A DNA stretch of 64,000 bases from Oceanicella sp. SM1341 (GCF_003448965.1 NZ_QRGC01000010.1:62001-126000); one strand, 5' to 3'; shown: positions 16,475 through 25,320, numbered from the stretch's first letter. Numbers and translations: made by a program. Notes: a model not told the origin generated them from the sequence alone.

Positions 16475-17166
16475 GTGAAACCGGCAGATGTCCTTGGGGT
16501 GTCGCGCTCTAAGCTGATCCATGCCATCACCGGGCTGAAGTCGAAGCTGTGCGACTGCCCGCTCATCCGCGCGACCTGAAGCGTTTCGCCCACCCAGGCA
16601 AGGGCCGACCTGCTCGACCGGCTCGGTTCGATTTTTCGGGATCTGTACGACGCGCTCGACGCGCTGTCAGCGGCGCGCGGCAGGCCGAGCGGTCTTCTGC
16701 GGATCAACGCCAACAAGAGCGGCGCCCGCATCCTGCTGCGGCGGTTGTCCCGCTGTCCCTTGCGCAATGACCGGAGGTCGAACTTGATCTGGTGTCCGAA
16801 GGCTGGCTCGTCGATATCGTGGGACAGGGGTTCGATGCCGGTGTCCAGGCAGCGCCTGCCCAGTGGCAAACGCTATCGCTCGGAGTTCTCGAGGAGGAGC
16901 AGCGAGGTCGGTCTGGACGGTCACGGCACGCAGACCCTGGACGACAACGACCTACTGGCAGAGGCCGCCGCGGCGGGGAGGGCATCGCCTATCTGCCCGA
17001 GCATTTCGCCGAGCCCTTCCTGGGCGACGGGCGGCTGTGCACGGTTCTGGAGGATTGGTGCCCGCCGATCGACGGGCTGGCGCTGTATTCCCCCCTGAAC
17101 CGGCACATGCCCTCGGCCTTGCTGGCCTTTGTCGACACGCTAAGGGCCGTGAAACCGGAGATGTAA
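16475..17166 (+). pseudogene. Decayed LysR-family regulator, disrupted by the insertion sequence
   Basis: Reading across the duplication gives PADVLGVSRSKLIHAITGLK, a LysR helix-turn-helix. An in-frame TGA (about 16577) then stands where LysR proteins read T-R-S-V, followed by SVSPTQARADLLDRLGS and GRPSGLLRINA. A frameshift near 16770 leads to VELDLVSEGWLVDIVGQGF, another frame change occurs, and the 3' end reads GIAYLPEHFAEPFLGDG and CPPIDGLALYSPLNRH, the usual LysR C-terminus. At least one stop and two frameshifts are visible, and the N-terminus is missing beyond the element. The gene is non-functional. It may once have regulated the SDR/MarR genes nearby. Confidence 0.85.
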
Positions 17167-17208
17167 GTCTGGGGCGGTATGTCGCGATGCCGATTAAGGG
17201 GCCGGCCC

Positions 17209-17251
17209 TTGACATTCGTTCGCTACCTATCAATTATCGCATGGTAGCGAA
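17209..17251 (+). promoter_or_regulatory. Promoter with overlapping 9-bp inverted repeat before the MarR gene
   Basis: TTGACA at 17209-17214 is followed at 17 bases by AATTAT (17232-17237). A perfect inverted repeat, TTCGCTACC (17219-17227) and GGTAGCGAA (17243-17251) with a 15-base spacer, brackets the -10 region. This is a classic layout for autorepression by the downstream MarR protein. The bases are seen directly; the binding is inferred. Confidence 0.6.
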
Positions 17252-17271
17252 CATTATGAGTGGGCGGACCG

Positions 17272-17733
17272 ATGACCGAATCCGACACGATGACCGGGGC
17301 CGATGAAGACGCAGCAGTCGGCGCATGGGCGAAACGCTGTTACATGGCGGGGCGGGCGGTGATGGATGCCACCCTGCGGCCCTTCGATCTGGGTTCGACC
17401 CAGTGGTATGTACTTTGGCATCTGGCGCAGTCGGGCCCGACCGTGCAGCGTGATCTGGGGCGGAAGCTGGAACTCGAACGCGCGACGCTGAGCGGCATCG
17501 TGACAACGCTGGTGCGCAAGGACCTGGTGGCGCAATCCGCCGACGGCACGGATCAGCGCCAGCGCCTGCTGTCCCTGACCCCGGCGGGGCATGCGCTGTG
17601 GCAGGAGCTTCCGGACCTGACCTTCATCCATGACGCGGCCTTCGGCGGCGCCGATCCCGCCGATCTTGAAACCGCCGCCCGGGTCCTCCGGGCGGCCACA
17701 GAGAACCTGCAATCCCTTCTGAAAAAGGACTGA
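17272..17733 (+). CDS. MarR family transcriptional regulator
   Basis: From the ATG at 17272 the protein is 153 residues; a GTG at 17260 would add four. It has the MarR winged helix: FDLGSTQWYVLWHLAQSG, VQRDLGRKLELERATLSGIVTTL, the wing DGTDQRQRLLSLTPAGHALW and a C-terminal dimerisation helix. It ends four bases before the next gene, an NAD-dependent epimerase-like protein, so the two form an operon. Its promoter carries a strong palindrome that is a likely autoregulatory operator. The small-molecule ligand is unknown. Confidence 0.9.
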   Translation: MTESDTMTGADEDAAVGAWAKRCYMAGRAVMDATLRPFDLGSTQWYVLWHLAQSGPTVQRDLGRKLELERATLSGIVTTLVRKDLVAQSADGTDQRQRLLSLTPAGHALWQELPDLTFIHDAAFGGADPADLETAARVLRAATENLQSLLKKD

Positions 17734-17737
17734 TCCC

Positions 17738-18547
17738 ATGACGATCCTGATCACCGGTGCCACCGGCCTTGTCGGCGCGCGCCTGAGCCCCCGGCTGCGC
17801 GACGCGGGCCACGACTGCCGCCTTCTCCTGCGCGAGGGCAAACCCTGCCCGGACGGGTTCACAGCCGCGCGTGGTGATATACTCGATCCCAGCTCCCTGG
17901 CAGAGGCGGTACAGAGCGTGACGGCTGTCGTGCACCTTGCCGCGGTGTTCCGCACAACGGACACTGACATGATCTGGAAGAGCAACCTCGACGGCACCCG
18001 CAACCTGATCGCGGCGGTTCAAGCCCATGCGCCCGACGCCCGGTTCATCCTATCGAGTACCAGCCACGTCTACGACGCGGACAATCCGCATCCAGGGCAG
18101 GAGAGCGACCCGGTCGATCCGCAACACGCCTATCCTGCAAGCAAGGTGGCGGCCGAGACCGCGCTGCGCGAGAGCGGCCTGACCTGGGCGGTCCTGCGTT
18201 TTCCCTTCGTCTACGGGGACGGCGACGGGCATCTGGAGGCGCTGCCCAAACATGTCGGAGACTGGCACCCGGCGCAGCGCATGAGCACGGTTCACCATCG
18301 CGACATCGCCACGGCGGTGCTACTTGCGCTGGACGGCAGGTTTGACGGCCGCGTGGTGAACATCACCGACGAGGCGCCGCTGTCGGTCTTCGAGCTTGTC
18401 AGCCTCTCGGGGGCGAAGATGGAGCCGAAGGCCGAGCCCCTGAGCAACCCGTGGTATCTGCATGTCGACGGGTCGCTGGCCCGCAGCCTCAGCTTCACGC
18501 CGACAGTGCGAACGGTGCACCAGGCCCGGCAGGAAGGGCTGCTGTAG
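17738..18547 (+). CDS. NAD(P)-dependent epimerase/dehydratase-family protein (extended SDR)
   Basis: The 269-residue protein has the extended-SDR dinucleotide motif TGATGLVGARL at the N-terminus, VVHLAAVFR, SSTSHVYDADN and the active-site YPASK. VLRFPFVYGDGDG and HHRDIATAV follow, as in NAD-dependent epimerases. It probably oxidises or reduces a hydroxyl/keto group of a small molecule, possibly a sugar derivative, in the cytoplasm. It is co-transcribed with the MarR regulator gene and is convergent with a TetR gene. The family is broad, so I do not assign a substrate. Confidence 0.87.
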   Translation: MTILITGATGLVGARLSPRLRDAGHDCRLLLREGKPCPDGFTAARGDILDPSSLAEAVQSVTAVVHLAAVFRTTDTDMIWKSNLDGTRNLIAAVQAHAPDARFILSSTSHVYDADNPHPGQESDPVDPQHAYPASKVAAETALRESGLTWAVLRFPFVYGDGDGHLEALPKHVGDWHPAQRMSTVHHRDIATAVLLALDGRFDGRVVNITDEAPLSVFELVSLSGAKMEPKAEPLSNPWYLHVDGSLARSLSFTPTVRTVHQARQEGLL

Positions 18548-18577
18548 CCGGTCAGGGCAGGGCGGAGATGGCCAGCG

Positions 18578-19231
18578 TCACCCGTCAGAACGCTTCGGAC
18601 CGCTTGAAAAAGCGGACCTGAGGTAGGCGCTGGAAAGCCGGGTGAGCTCGATGTGAAATCCCGGCAGGAGCATGGCAGAGTTCGTGTCTTCGAGAATCTG
18701 CCGAGTGCCGCCCGTGACGACGGCAACCCAGCAGGTCACGACCTCGTCGGGTGGGGCGGCACGGACCTCCGGGCAGCGGCGCAACATCTGCGCCGCTGCA
18801 TCCTGAAGCCTGACGATTGTGCGGGAGACCAGCGCGCTCATCTCGAGGTGCGACGAGGCCAGATAAAGCGCGCGGGCCTTTTCGGGGTCGCCCGTCTTCG
18901 CCGCGAAATACGTCTCGACGAACAGCGCTGCGCAGTCGTCCAGCGTAGGCCGCTCGGCCGCGGCGCAGGCCTCTTCGATCTGGCAGGCAACCTGATCCAG
19001 AAGCTGCTCGACCAGCGCGTAGAGCAGTGCCTCCTTGCCGGGGAAGTACTGGTACAACGTGCCGATCGACACCCCGGCGCGCGTCGCCACGTGGTTCGTG
19101 GTCAGTCGGGCCAGCCCTTCGCTCAGCAAAACCTGAGCCGTCGCTTCGAAGATGGCGTCGACAGTCGCCTTGGCACGGGCCTGAACGGGGTTCTTGCGGG
19201 GCTTTAACCGTGTCGGCGGGATGAGCGTCAT
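18578..19231 (-). CDS. TetR family transcriptional regulator
   Basis: The 217-residue protein has the TetR DNA-binding domain near residues 20-65 (ARAKATVDAIFEATAQVLL, then TTNHVATRAGVSIGTLYQYF), followed by an all-helical ligand domain. It is divergent from the SDR gene at 19303, with only 71 bases between the two coding starts, so it probably represses that gene and itself. The C-terminal part, near CPEVRAAPPDEVVTCWVAVVTGG, resembles TetR_C domains of broad-specificity repressors. The ligand is unknown. Confidence 0.92.
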   Translation of the reverse strand: MTLIPPTRLKPRKNPVQARAKATVDAIFEATAQVLLSEGLARLTTNHVATRAGVSIGTLYQYFPGKEALLYALVEQLLDQVACQIEEACAAAERPTLDDCAALFVETYFAAKTGDPEKARALYLASSHLEMSALVSRTIVRLQDAAAQMLRRCPEVRAAPPDEVVTCWVAVVTGGTRQILEDTNSAMLLPGFHIELTRLSSAYLRSAFSSGPKRSDG

Positions 19232-19235
19232 ATGC

Positions 19236-19260
19236 GAGTAACCAAGCTGAGGGTTTGCTC
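19236..19260. promoter_or_regulatory. Imperfect inverted repeat in the TetR/SDR divergent spacer
   Basis: GAGTAACC (19236-19243) and GGTTTGCTC (19252-19260) form an imperfect dyad inside the short 71-base spacer between the divergent TetR and SDR genes. It is a candidate TetR operator. The dyad has one unpaired base, so confidence is modest. Confidence 0.4.
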
Positions 19261-19302
19261 ATATATCTGCTTCTCAACGCAAGACAGCAAGAGGAGAGCG
19301 AT

Positions 19303-20037
19303 ATGGCTCAGAGCACAGGACTTGTCGTCCTCGTCACCGGGGCGAACAAGGGCATAGGGTTTGAGACTGCGCGTCAGATCGGTCTGGAAGGCCACACGGT
19401 CCTGATCGGTTCGCGCGATGCAGGTCGCGGCGACGAGGCTGCGGGCCGGCTCGGATCAGAGGGGATCGACGCTCGACCGATCGCGCTAGACATCCGGGAT
19501 GCGACGTCCCGAGACAGCGCGGCCGAGCAGATCCGGTCGACCTTCGGTCGCCTCGACGTCCTGGTGAACAATGCCGGAACCGGCGTAGTCGGGGATGGTC
19601 CGCCGGGCGCGGCCGACCTGGCGCAGGTCCGCGACCTGTTCGAGGTGAATTTCTTTTCGACGCTCGAGATCATCCAGAGCATGCTCCCGCTGCTCAGGAA
19701 GGCGCCGGCGGGCAGGATCGTGAACGTCTCCAGCGGTCTTGGCTCCCTGTCCCGTCACAGCGACCCGGATTGGGAGTTCGATGCCGTTCGCCTTACGGGC
19801 TACAACTGCTCCAAAGCAGCCCTGAACATGGCGACCATCCTGCTGGCCAAGGAACTTGCGGGGACCGGGATCGCGGTCAATTCCGTCGCACCGGGGTTTA
19901 CGGCCACCGATCTGAACGGCGGCGGGCCAGGCGCACAGTCGCCCCGGGAGGGCGCCCGCGCCTCTGTCGCGGCAGCGCTGCGGGCCGATGGCACGACCGG
20001 CGGTTTCCTGACCCATGACGGGATCGAGCCTTGGTGA
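19303..20037 (+). CDS. Short-chain dehydrogenase/reductase
   Basis: The start was placed at MAQSTGLVV because AGAGGAGAG lies just upstream, giving 244 residues. It has TGANKGIGFE, LDIRD, VNNAGTG, the active-site VNVSSGLGSLS and YNCSKAALN, and VAPGFTATDLNG. These make it a classical SDR with intact Ser, Tyr and Lys. Sequence features resemble plant-like carbonyl reductases, but the substrate is not readable. It is divergent from a TetR repressor gene, suggesting induction by a compound it helps to detoxify. Confidence 0.9.
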   Translation: MAQSTGLVVLVTGANKGIGFETARQIGLEGHTVLIGSRDAGRGDEAAGRLGSEGIDARPIALDIRDATSRDSAAEQIRSTFGRLDVLVNNAGTGVVGDGPPGAADLAQVRDLFEVNFFSTLEIIQSMLPLLRKAPAGRIVNVSSGLGSLSRHSDPDWEFDAVRLTGYNCSKAALNMATILLAKELAGTGIAVNSVAPGFTATDLNGGGPGAQSPREGARASVAAALRADGTTGGFLTHDGIEPW

Positions 20038-20125
20038 CCCGTGGCGGGGCGCCAAGGCAGGTGCGGTCGGAGCCCGACCGCGCCTGTGGAGTATGCTATG
20101 ATCTCGCACTCGGGGCGAACCAAGG

Positions 20126-21013
20126 CTAGATTTCTCCGATTAGCGTGCGGAACTCGCGGTCGCACCATTCGCGAAATGTGGTCGGGGTTGTCCGACGCGA
20201 GGCAGTCATGTCGAGGGTGTCGATCCCCTCATTCTTGGCGGTCAGCATCTCCACGTAGGCCTGCGCCATGCCCTCGCTTGCACCGAGTCCTCGCATCATC
20301 TCCTCGAATTGCGACATGCTTATCTCCACCGCCTTGACCGGACGGCCCAGAGCCTCTGACAGAATGTCTGCCATCTCGTCGAACGACAGGTCCTCCGGAC
20401 CCAGGAGCGGAAGCTCCTGGACATCCGTCCAGCCGGTATCGAGCAGGAGATCCGCCGCGATGCGTGCCACGTCGGACTTGGCGACATGCGGCAGCTTCTT
20501 GTCGCCGGGTGTCGGCTGGTAGAACATGCCCGTGGCCCGGATGGGTTCGATCTGCCGCGCGAAGTTGTCCATGAGGGAGGCGCAGGTCAGGGCGCGCAGG
20601 TGCACGCCCGTCCGAGCGATCATGTCGTCGACCTCCAGCGTCGCGGTGACAAGCCCGGCAGGCTTGGGCCAACCGCGGCCGAGGGCGGAGATGGTGACCA
20701 CCTGCGTGACCTCCGACCCCGGAAGAGCGTCGCAAAAGGCCTGCGAGACCCCACGGTAGGCGGCTCTCGCGGATGGGAGGCTCGGGTCACCGGGGGGCAG
20801 CCAGAACACGCGCGTCACGCCCGGCAGCGCCTGCGCGATGGTGTCAGCGTCTGACATCGACCCCTGAATGACGTCTATGCGGTTGTCCATCGACAGTTTG
20901 AGTGGATCACGCGCGATGACGCGGACATGTGTGCCGGCGTCGAGCAGCCGGCCAAGCACGCGGTGACCGATGTCTCCGGTGGGAGTGGTCAACAGGATCA
21001 TATTGTCTTCCAT
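20126..21013 (-). CDS. NmrA-like NAD(P)-binding protein
   Basis: The 295-residue protein has a Rossmann start ILLTTPTGDIGHRVLGRLL, RVIARDPLKL, the IQGSMSD acidic turn and FWLPPGDP, as in the NmrA/atypical SDR group. It lacks a clear catalytic YxxxK at the classical position, so it may bind NAD(P) as a sensor or act as a quinone/isoflavone-type reductase. It lies downstream of a SnoaL-like secreted protein gene on the same strand, 25 bases apart, probably in one operon. The operon is divergent from an AraC regulator. Confidence 0.85.
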   Translation of the reverse strand: MEDNMILLTTPTGDIGHRVLGRLLDAGTHVRVIARDPLKLSMDNRIDVIQGSMSDADTIAQALPGVTRVFWLPPGDPSLPSARAAYRGVSQAFCDALPGSEVTQVVTISALGRGWPKPAGLVTATLEVDDMIARTGVHLRALTCASLMDNFARQIEPIRATGMFYQPTPGDKKLPHVAKSDVARIAADLLLDTGWTDVQELPLLGPEDLSFDEMADILSEALGRPVKAVEISMSQFEEMMRGLGASEGMAQAYVEMLTAKNEGIDTLDMTASRRTTPTTFREWCDREFRTLIGEI

Positions 21014-21038
21014 TGTCTGTGTGTCTTAGGCGCGATGG

Positions 21039-21641
21039 TCAGCGATCGCTTGGCACAAGGTCTGTAAGCGCCCGTCCCGTCGAGAAATCGATTGGGACCG
21101 AAACGTGATCGTGCAGTACCAGCCAGCGGCCGTTCACCCGGCGCAGGACGTTCGTTTCCCGCGTCCACATGTCGACGAAAGGGCCGTCTACAATTGTGCC
21201 TTCCAAGCGCGTCAACCCACGCACGGTCGCCAGATCACCCTGCTGATAGACAGTCAGATCGTCGATCGAAACGACAAGATCGTCTTCGAACATCTCGAAG
21301 AAGGCGACCCAGTTCTGCCGCCAGATCGCCTCGCCATCGAACGCCATCGCAAGACCGTCTTCGGTAGGCGCGGCCATGAGATCGTAAGAATAGATGTCTT
21401 CGACGTAGAAGGACATCATTCGCTCGAGGTCTTGTGCCGCGAAAGCCTCCAGCCAGTCGGCGCGGGCGGCGGCAACCTCGTGGGCAGCGGCTGCATCTTC
21501 GGTAGCCTCGGACACGATGACCTCGAAGGGCAGGTCCATCTGGGCGTCCTGCGCCTGCAGCGGGGAACCGATGAAGACAGCCGCGGCAAATGCGGCGATG
21601 CAGAACCGGGCGCGGGCGGGAAAGGGATGAGGTTCGTTCAT
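21039..21641 (-). CDS. Secreted SnoaL/NTF2-like protein
   Basis: The 200-residue protein begins with a signal peptide, about residues 1-30 (FCIAAFAAAVFIGSPLQAQ), so the mature domain is periplasmic. The rest has an NTF2-like fold signature: ADWLEAFAAQDLERMMSFYVEDI, then IWRQNWVAFFEMFEDDL, and RRVNGRWLVLHDHVSVPI at the end. Such domains bind small hydrophobic molecules or act as isomerases or hydrolases. It is the first gene of a two-gene operon with the NmrA-like gene, next to a divergent AraC regulator. The function is unassigned. Confidence 0.82.
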   Translation of the reverse strand: MNEPHPFPARARFCIAAFAAAVFIGSPLQAQDAQMDLPFEVIVSEATEDAAAAHEVAAARADWLEAFAAQDLERMMSFYVEDIYSYDLMAAPTEDGLAMAFDGEAIWRQNWVAFFEMFEDDLVVSIDDLTVYQQGDLATVRGLTRLEGTIVDGPFVDMWTRETNVLRRVNGRWLVLHDHVSVPIDFSTGRALTDLVPSDR

Positions 21642-21742
21642 TTCGGGTCTCCTTGTGATCTACGATGCCCAGATATGGCTTTTCCTCGAACTATTTATGT
21701 GAGACTGTTCGCAAAAATGTCGCGATCGTTCAGGACTTGTCG

Positions 21743-22705
21743 ATGGCAGAAGTTTTGTTCGACCCGCTTTCAGACGTGCTTGAGCTGCTGAGACCACAAG
21801 ATTGCGTCGCGGCGGGCCTGGATGCCGGCGGCAACTGGTCCATTGGTTATGCACCACATGCCGGCCTGAAGTGTAACGCGGTCATGAAAGGCGGTTGCTG
21901 GCTGACGCTCGAGGGGGCCGGTTCACGCATCTGGCTGGGAGAGGGGGATTGCGTGATGCTACCGCATGGCAAGGGCTTCGTGCTGTCCGCGCGGGGCGCC
22001 CGTCAGGGGGAACCTGCCGAAGCGGTCCACTCCACACCGTCGCACGGAGCGACCGCGACGCTGCGCGGCGGCGGCGACTTCTTCATGACGGGCGCGCGAT
22101 TCCTGCTGTCGGGATTGGCCTCGGACATCCTCTTGGCGTCGCTTCCGGACGTTGTCGTGATCCGCTCCGGCGCCGACGACCGGTCCGCCAGCGGAGAGAC
22201 GGTCCGCTGGGCAGTTACACGGATAACTGCGGAACTTAGATCGCGCCGTCCGGGCAGCGCCCGTTCAATCGAGCATCTGTCACATATATTACTGATCGAG
22301 CTCATGCGGTGCCACCTCGAGGAAGGGCAGGAGGGTCATTTCGGATGGACGGCCGCGCTTTCGGACCCCTACATCCGCCGTGCCCTAGCCGCGATGCAAG
22401 GCGACCTCGCCCGTTCATGGACGGTTGCCTCACTTGCCGAGGAAGCAGGCCTCTCGCGCACAGCCTTCGCGGTCCGCTTCGCGCGTCTGGTTGGGCAGAC
22501 GCCGATGGGCTACCTCACCCTGTGGCGGATGCTCTGGGCGGCGCAGCGAATAGATCGCGCCGGGCTGACAATCGCGGTGGCTGCCGCCGAAGTCGGCTAC
22601 GCCTCCGAGAGTGCGTTCACGGCGGCATTCAAGCGGACCTTGGGCCAGACGCCCCGACGGTTCGTCAGCAGGCAGTCGAAGCCCCTCCCGGTGACGAGCG
22701 CCTGA
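21743..22705 (+). CDS. AraC family transcriptional regulator with cupin N-terminus
   Basis: The start was placed at MAEVLFDPLSDVLELLRPQ, with AGGA upstream, giving 320 residues; an upstream ATG in frame would add 26 residues lacking homology. It has an AraC cupin_6-type domain (CNAVMKGGCWLTLEG, EGDCVMLPHGKGFVL) and a C-terminal pair of helix-turn-helix motifs (VASLAEEAGLSRTAFAVRF and EVGYASESAFTAAFKRTLGQTP). It is divergent from the SnoaL-NmrA operon, which it likely controls. Its tail converges with a LysR gene six bases away. Confidence 0.9.
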   Translation: MAEVLFDPLSDVLELLRPQDCVAAGLDAGGNWSIGYAPHAGLKCNAVMKGGCWLTLEGAGSRIWLGEGDCVMLPHGKGFVLSARGARQGEPAEAVHSTPSHGATATLRGGGDFFMTGARFLLSGLASDILLASLPDVVVIRSGADDRSASGETVRWAVTRITAELRSRRPGSARSIEHLSHILLIELMRCHLEEGQEGHFGWTAALSDPYIRRALAAMQGDLARSWTVASLAEEAGLSRTAFAVRFARLVGQTPMGYLTLWRMLWAAQRIDRAGLTIAVAAAEVGYASESAFTAAFKRTLGQTPRRFVSRQSKPLPVTSA

Positions 22706-22711
22706 CCGCCA

Positions 22712-23626
22712 TTACGTGGCGCGTGAACCGCCGTCCTTCCCTGGATGCCTGAAGCGCCGGACGTGGTCCACCAGCGCCCGCAGCTTGGGGGCCATGTTGC
22801 GCCGCTGCGGGAAATAGAGAAAGAAGCCCGGAAAGGGCGGAAGGAACCTTTCCAGCAGCGGAACGAGCGCGCCGTTGTCGAAATGTTTGCGCAGGCAGTC
22901 CTCGGGGGCGAAGGTGATGCCGGCCCCGGCAATGGCCATGCGGATCATCAGGCGCAGGTCGTTGGTGGTGAAGGTCTGGTTCACCGCCACGTCGAAGGGT
23001 TGACCGTTCTCGACGAATTCCCAGCGATGCGGGGCAAGCTCGGGCGCGCGCCGCCAGCCGATGCAGCGGTGGTCGACCAGCTCACGCGGGTGGTTCGGCG
23101 CATCGTACCGCGCCAGATAGGCCGGAGAGGCGGCGGCGCGCTCTTGCTGGTCGCCGCCGACAGGCACCGCGATCATGTCCTTCTCGATCACTTCGCCCAG
23201 CCGCACGCCGGCATCGAAGCCATGGGCGACGATGTCGAATTCCCCGTCCGTCACCGTCACGTCCACCGTTATCTCCGGATGGCTTTGCACGAAGCCTGCC
23301 AGAAGCGGGCCCGACAGGAACGGCTCGGCGATTGAGGTGGCGGTAAGCTTGAGGTGCCCGTGCGGCACGTCCCGGGCCTGGGCGGCTTCCAGCGCCCCGC
23401 CGATCTCGGTCAGCGGCGACTGGAGGGCGGCGACCAGCGCCGCCCCCGCCTCGGTCAGGTGGACCGAGCGGGTGGTGCGCAGGACAAGCGCGGTGCCAAG
23501 TTGGTCCTCGAGCCGCCGGATCGACTGGCTGACGGCAGAGCGCGTTACCCCCATCCGGTCGGCGGCGGCGCGGAAATTCCGCTCTTCGGCGACGGCGAGC
23601 AGAAGCGGAAGAAGGTTGAGGTCCAT
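22712..23626 (-). CDS. LysR family transcriptional regulator
   Basis: The 304-residue protein has the N-terminal helix-turn-helix FRAAADRMGVTRSAVSQSIRRLEDQLG and a LysR substrate-binding domain with DVTVTDGEFDIVAHGFDAGVRLGE and AGAGITFAPEDCLR. It is divergent from the SDR gene at 23742 with a 115-base spacer and is the probable regulator of that gene and of the Atu4866-like gene behind it. The family and length are standard. The decayed LysR near 16.5-17.2 kb belongs to the same general subtype (VDIVGQGFDAG). Confidence 0.93.
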   Translation of the reverse strand: MDLNLLPLLLAVAEERNFRAAADRMGVTRSAVSQSIRRLEDQLGTALVLRTTRSVHLTEAGAALVAALQSPLTEIGGALEAAQARDVPHGHLKLTATSIAEPFLSGPLLAGFVQSHPEITVDVTVTDGEFDIVAHGFDAGVRLGEVIEKDMIAVPVGGDQQERAAASPAYLARYDAPNHPRELVDHRCIGWRRAPELAPHRWEFVENGQPFDVAVNQTFTTNDLRLMIRMAIAGAGITFAPEDCLRKHFDNGALVPLLERFLPPFPGFFLYFPQRRNMAPKLRALVDHVRRFRHPGKDGGSRAT

Positions 23627-23741
23627 GGCAATTGTCCAGTCATGCTAACCACCGCATAAACCTCGGGCGGTCTACAGGCGACAGTCAATCGCCGCCACCT
23701 TCTGTTCGGTCGCAAGACAAATCGAAACGAAGGAGCCAGAT

Positions 23742-24464
23742 ATGGACAAGGTCATTCTCATCACCGGCGCCTCCAGCGGCATCGGCGAAGGCATCGCGCG
23801 GGCCCTGGGGGCGACAGGTGCCAGGCTGCTGCTCGGCGCCCGGCGCACCGACCGGCTTGCCGCGATTGCAGAGGACATCAACGCCAGCGGCGGTACCGCC
23901 GAATATTGCGCGCTCGACGTCACCAGCCGCGAGGACATGGCCGCCTTCGCCGCCACCGCCATCGGCCTCTGGGGCCGGATCGACGTGCTGGTGAACAACG
24001 CTGGCGTGATGCCGCTGTCGCCGATGTCCGCAGGCAAGCACGACGACTGGGAGCGCATGGTGGACGTGAACGTCAAGGGCGTGCTCTGGGGCATCGGCGC
24101 GGTCCTTCCGGCGATGGACCGTCAGAATGCCGGACAGATCATCAACATTGCCTCCATCGGAGCTCTGAATGTGGTGCCCACGGCGGCCATCTATTGCGGG
24201 ACAAAAATTGCAGTGCGGGCGATCTCGGACGGGCTGCGGCAGGAGAGTCCCCACATTCGGGTGACCTGCGTGAATCCCGGCGTTGTCGACAGCGAACTGG
24301 CGCAGACGATCACGCATGAAGAGACGATGGCCTTCATGGAAGAGTATCGCGCAATCGCCCTTCAGCCTGCCGATATCGGTCGGCTTGTCCGCCATGTCAT
24401 CGAAAGCCCTGAAAATGTGGCCGTGAACGAGATCACCGTGCGCCCTCAAGGGCAGCAGGGATGA
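23742..24464 (+). CDS. Short-chain dehydrogenase/reductase
   Basis: The 240-residue protein has TGASSGIGEGIARAL, CALDVTS, VNNAGVMPLSP and NIASIGALN. The catalytic tyrosine sits in AAIYCGTKIAVRAI, giving YxxxK, and NPGVVDSELAQ follows. It belongs to the classical SDR group often annotated as NADP-dependent serine/3-hydroxy acid dehydrogenase relatives. AAGGAG lies about ten bases upstream of the start. It is divergent from a LysR regulator and followed by a small secreted protein gene. The substrate is unknown. Confidence 0.9.
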   Translation: MDKVILITGASSGIGEGIARALGATGARLLLGARRTDRLAAIAEDINASGGTAEYCALDVTSREDMAAFAATAIGLWGRIDVLVNNAGVMPLSPMSAGKHDDWERMVDVNVKGVLWGIGAVLPAMDRQNAGQIINIASIGALNVVPTAAIYCGTKIAVRAISDGLRQESPHIRVTCVNPGVVDSELAQTITHEETMAFMEEYRAIALQPADIGRLVRHVIESPENVAVNEITVRPQGQQG

Positions 24465-24503
24465 GCCGGGACGTACCGGCCTCCGCAACAGAAAGGAAAA
24501 CGG

Positions 24504-24851
24504 ATGACAAGAACCAGATCTGCATTCCGTAGCGCCCTTGGCGCCAGTGTAGTATTCGGACTGACCTCGCAGGCACCGGCCGACATCCGGGGTTCGGCGG
24601 CCGGCGAAAGCGCCTCTCATCCCTATGTCGGGATGTGGCACACCGACGACGACAGGGTCCGCCACGAGCTTTTGCCCAACGGGCGCTACGACGAAGCGCG
24701 CGGCACCCGCGAGAGCGCCTATCAGGGGCGCTACGAGGTGAAGGGAAACTATATCCTGTATTGGGATGATACCGGTTTCACCGCCGATGGCACCTTCGTG
24801 GACGAGAATACGCTCCACCATGGCGGTATGATCCTCCGTCGGCAAGGTTAA
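24504..24851 (+). CDS. Small Atu4866-domain protein, probably exported
   Basis: The 115-residue protein has a hydrophobic N-terminus (FRSALGASVVFGLTSQAPAD) resembling a signal peptide. The conserved core is HPYVGMWHTDDDRVRHEL, RYEVKGNYILYWDDTGF and LHHGGMILRR, the pattern of the Agrobacterium Atu4866-type domain, a small beta-rich protein of unknown function. It lies 39 bases behind an SDR gene on the same strand. Similar SDR-Atu4866 pairings occur in other proteobacteria, so a shared operon is likely. Confidence 0.8.
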   Translation: MTRTRSAFRSALGASVVFGLTSQAPADIRGSAAGESASHPYVGMWHTDDDRVRHELLPNGRYDEARGTRESAYQGRYEVKGNYILYWDDTGFTADGTFVDENTLHHGGMILRRQG

Positions 24852-24929
24852 CCCCCTGACACGCAATGCGTCTCCTCAGAGCAGATTACTTGCGCCGGTC
24901 TCGCTCGCCGTTCCTGCGAATAGGCTACC

Positions 24930-25200
24930 ATGCTCTACGAATTAAAGGCCGCTGGGAAGGGCGATCGGGTTGCCGATCTCAGAGCTTAGAACGAGTATGA
25001 GCTCAATTCGCTCAAGCTGACTAAACGCGGCACCACCGGGATCGACCATGCGTCCTATCGCGTCTCTTAGCCCGCAAGGCTGGAATGGCAGGTGACTCTT
25101 TTTCACTCGGCCAGCAGGAGCCGTTGCGACTCGATCAGCCGAAAATCCGGCGCGGATGGCCCGAAGAGTACCTTTTTCGAAGCGCGGGGAGCAATCAAGT
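24930..25200 (+). pseudogene. Possible relic of an extradiol dioxygenase-type (VOC) gene
   Basis: One frame starting at the ATG near 24930 reads MLYELKAAGKGDRVADLRA, a stop, then NEYELNSLKLTKRGTTGIDH and ASYRVS, another stop. The middle part resembles the region of extradiol ring-cleavage dioxygenases where an EY-H-L strand is followed by a GHxxYRV metal-site strand. Two in-frame stops, and no continuation of the domain in any frame, mark it as decayed. The match is short and the assignment tentative. Confidence 0.35.
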
Positions 25201-25320
25201 GGTGAGAAGCGGACCGGCGACAGCGCGCACCGAGGGCAGGCATAACACTCAACATATCCTGTCAGCCTTGCCCGAGCTTCGTGACCGTTGTCTGTTCGTC
25301 CATGAACCGCGGGGCTGAGC

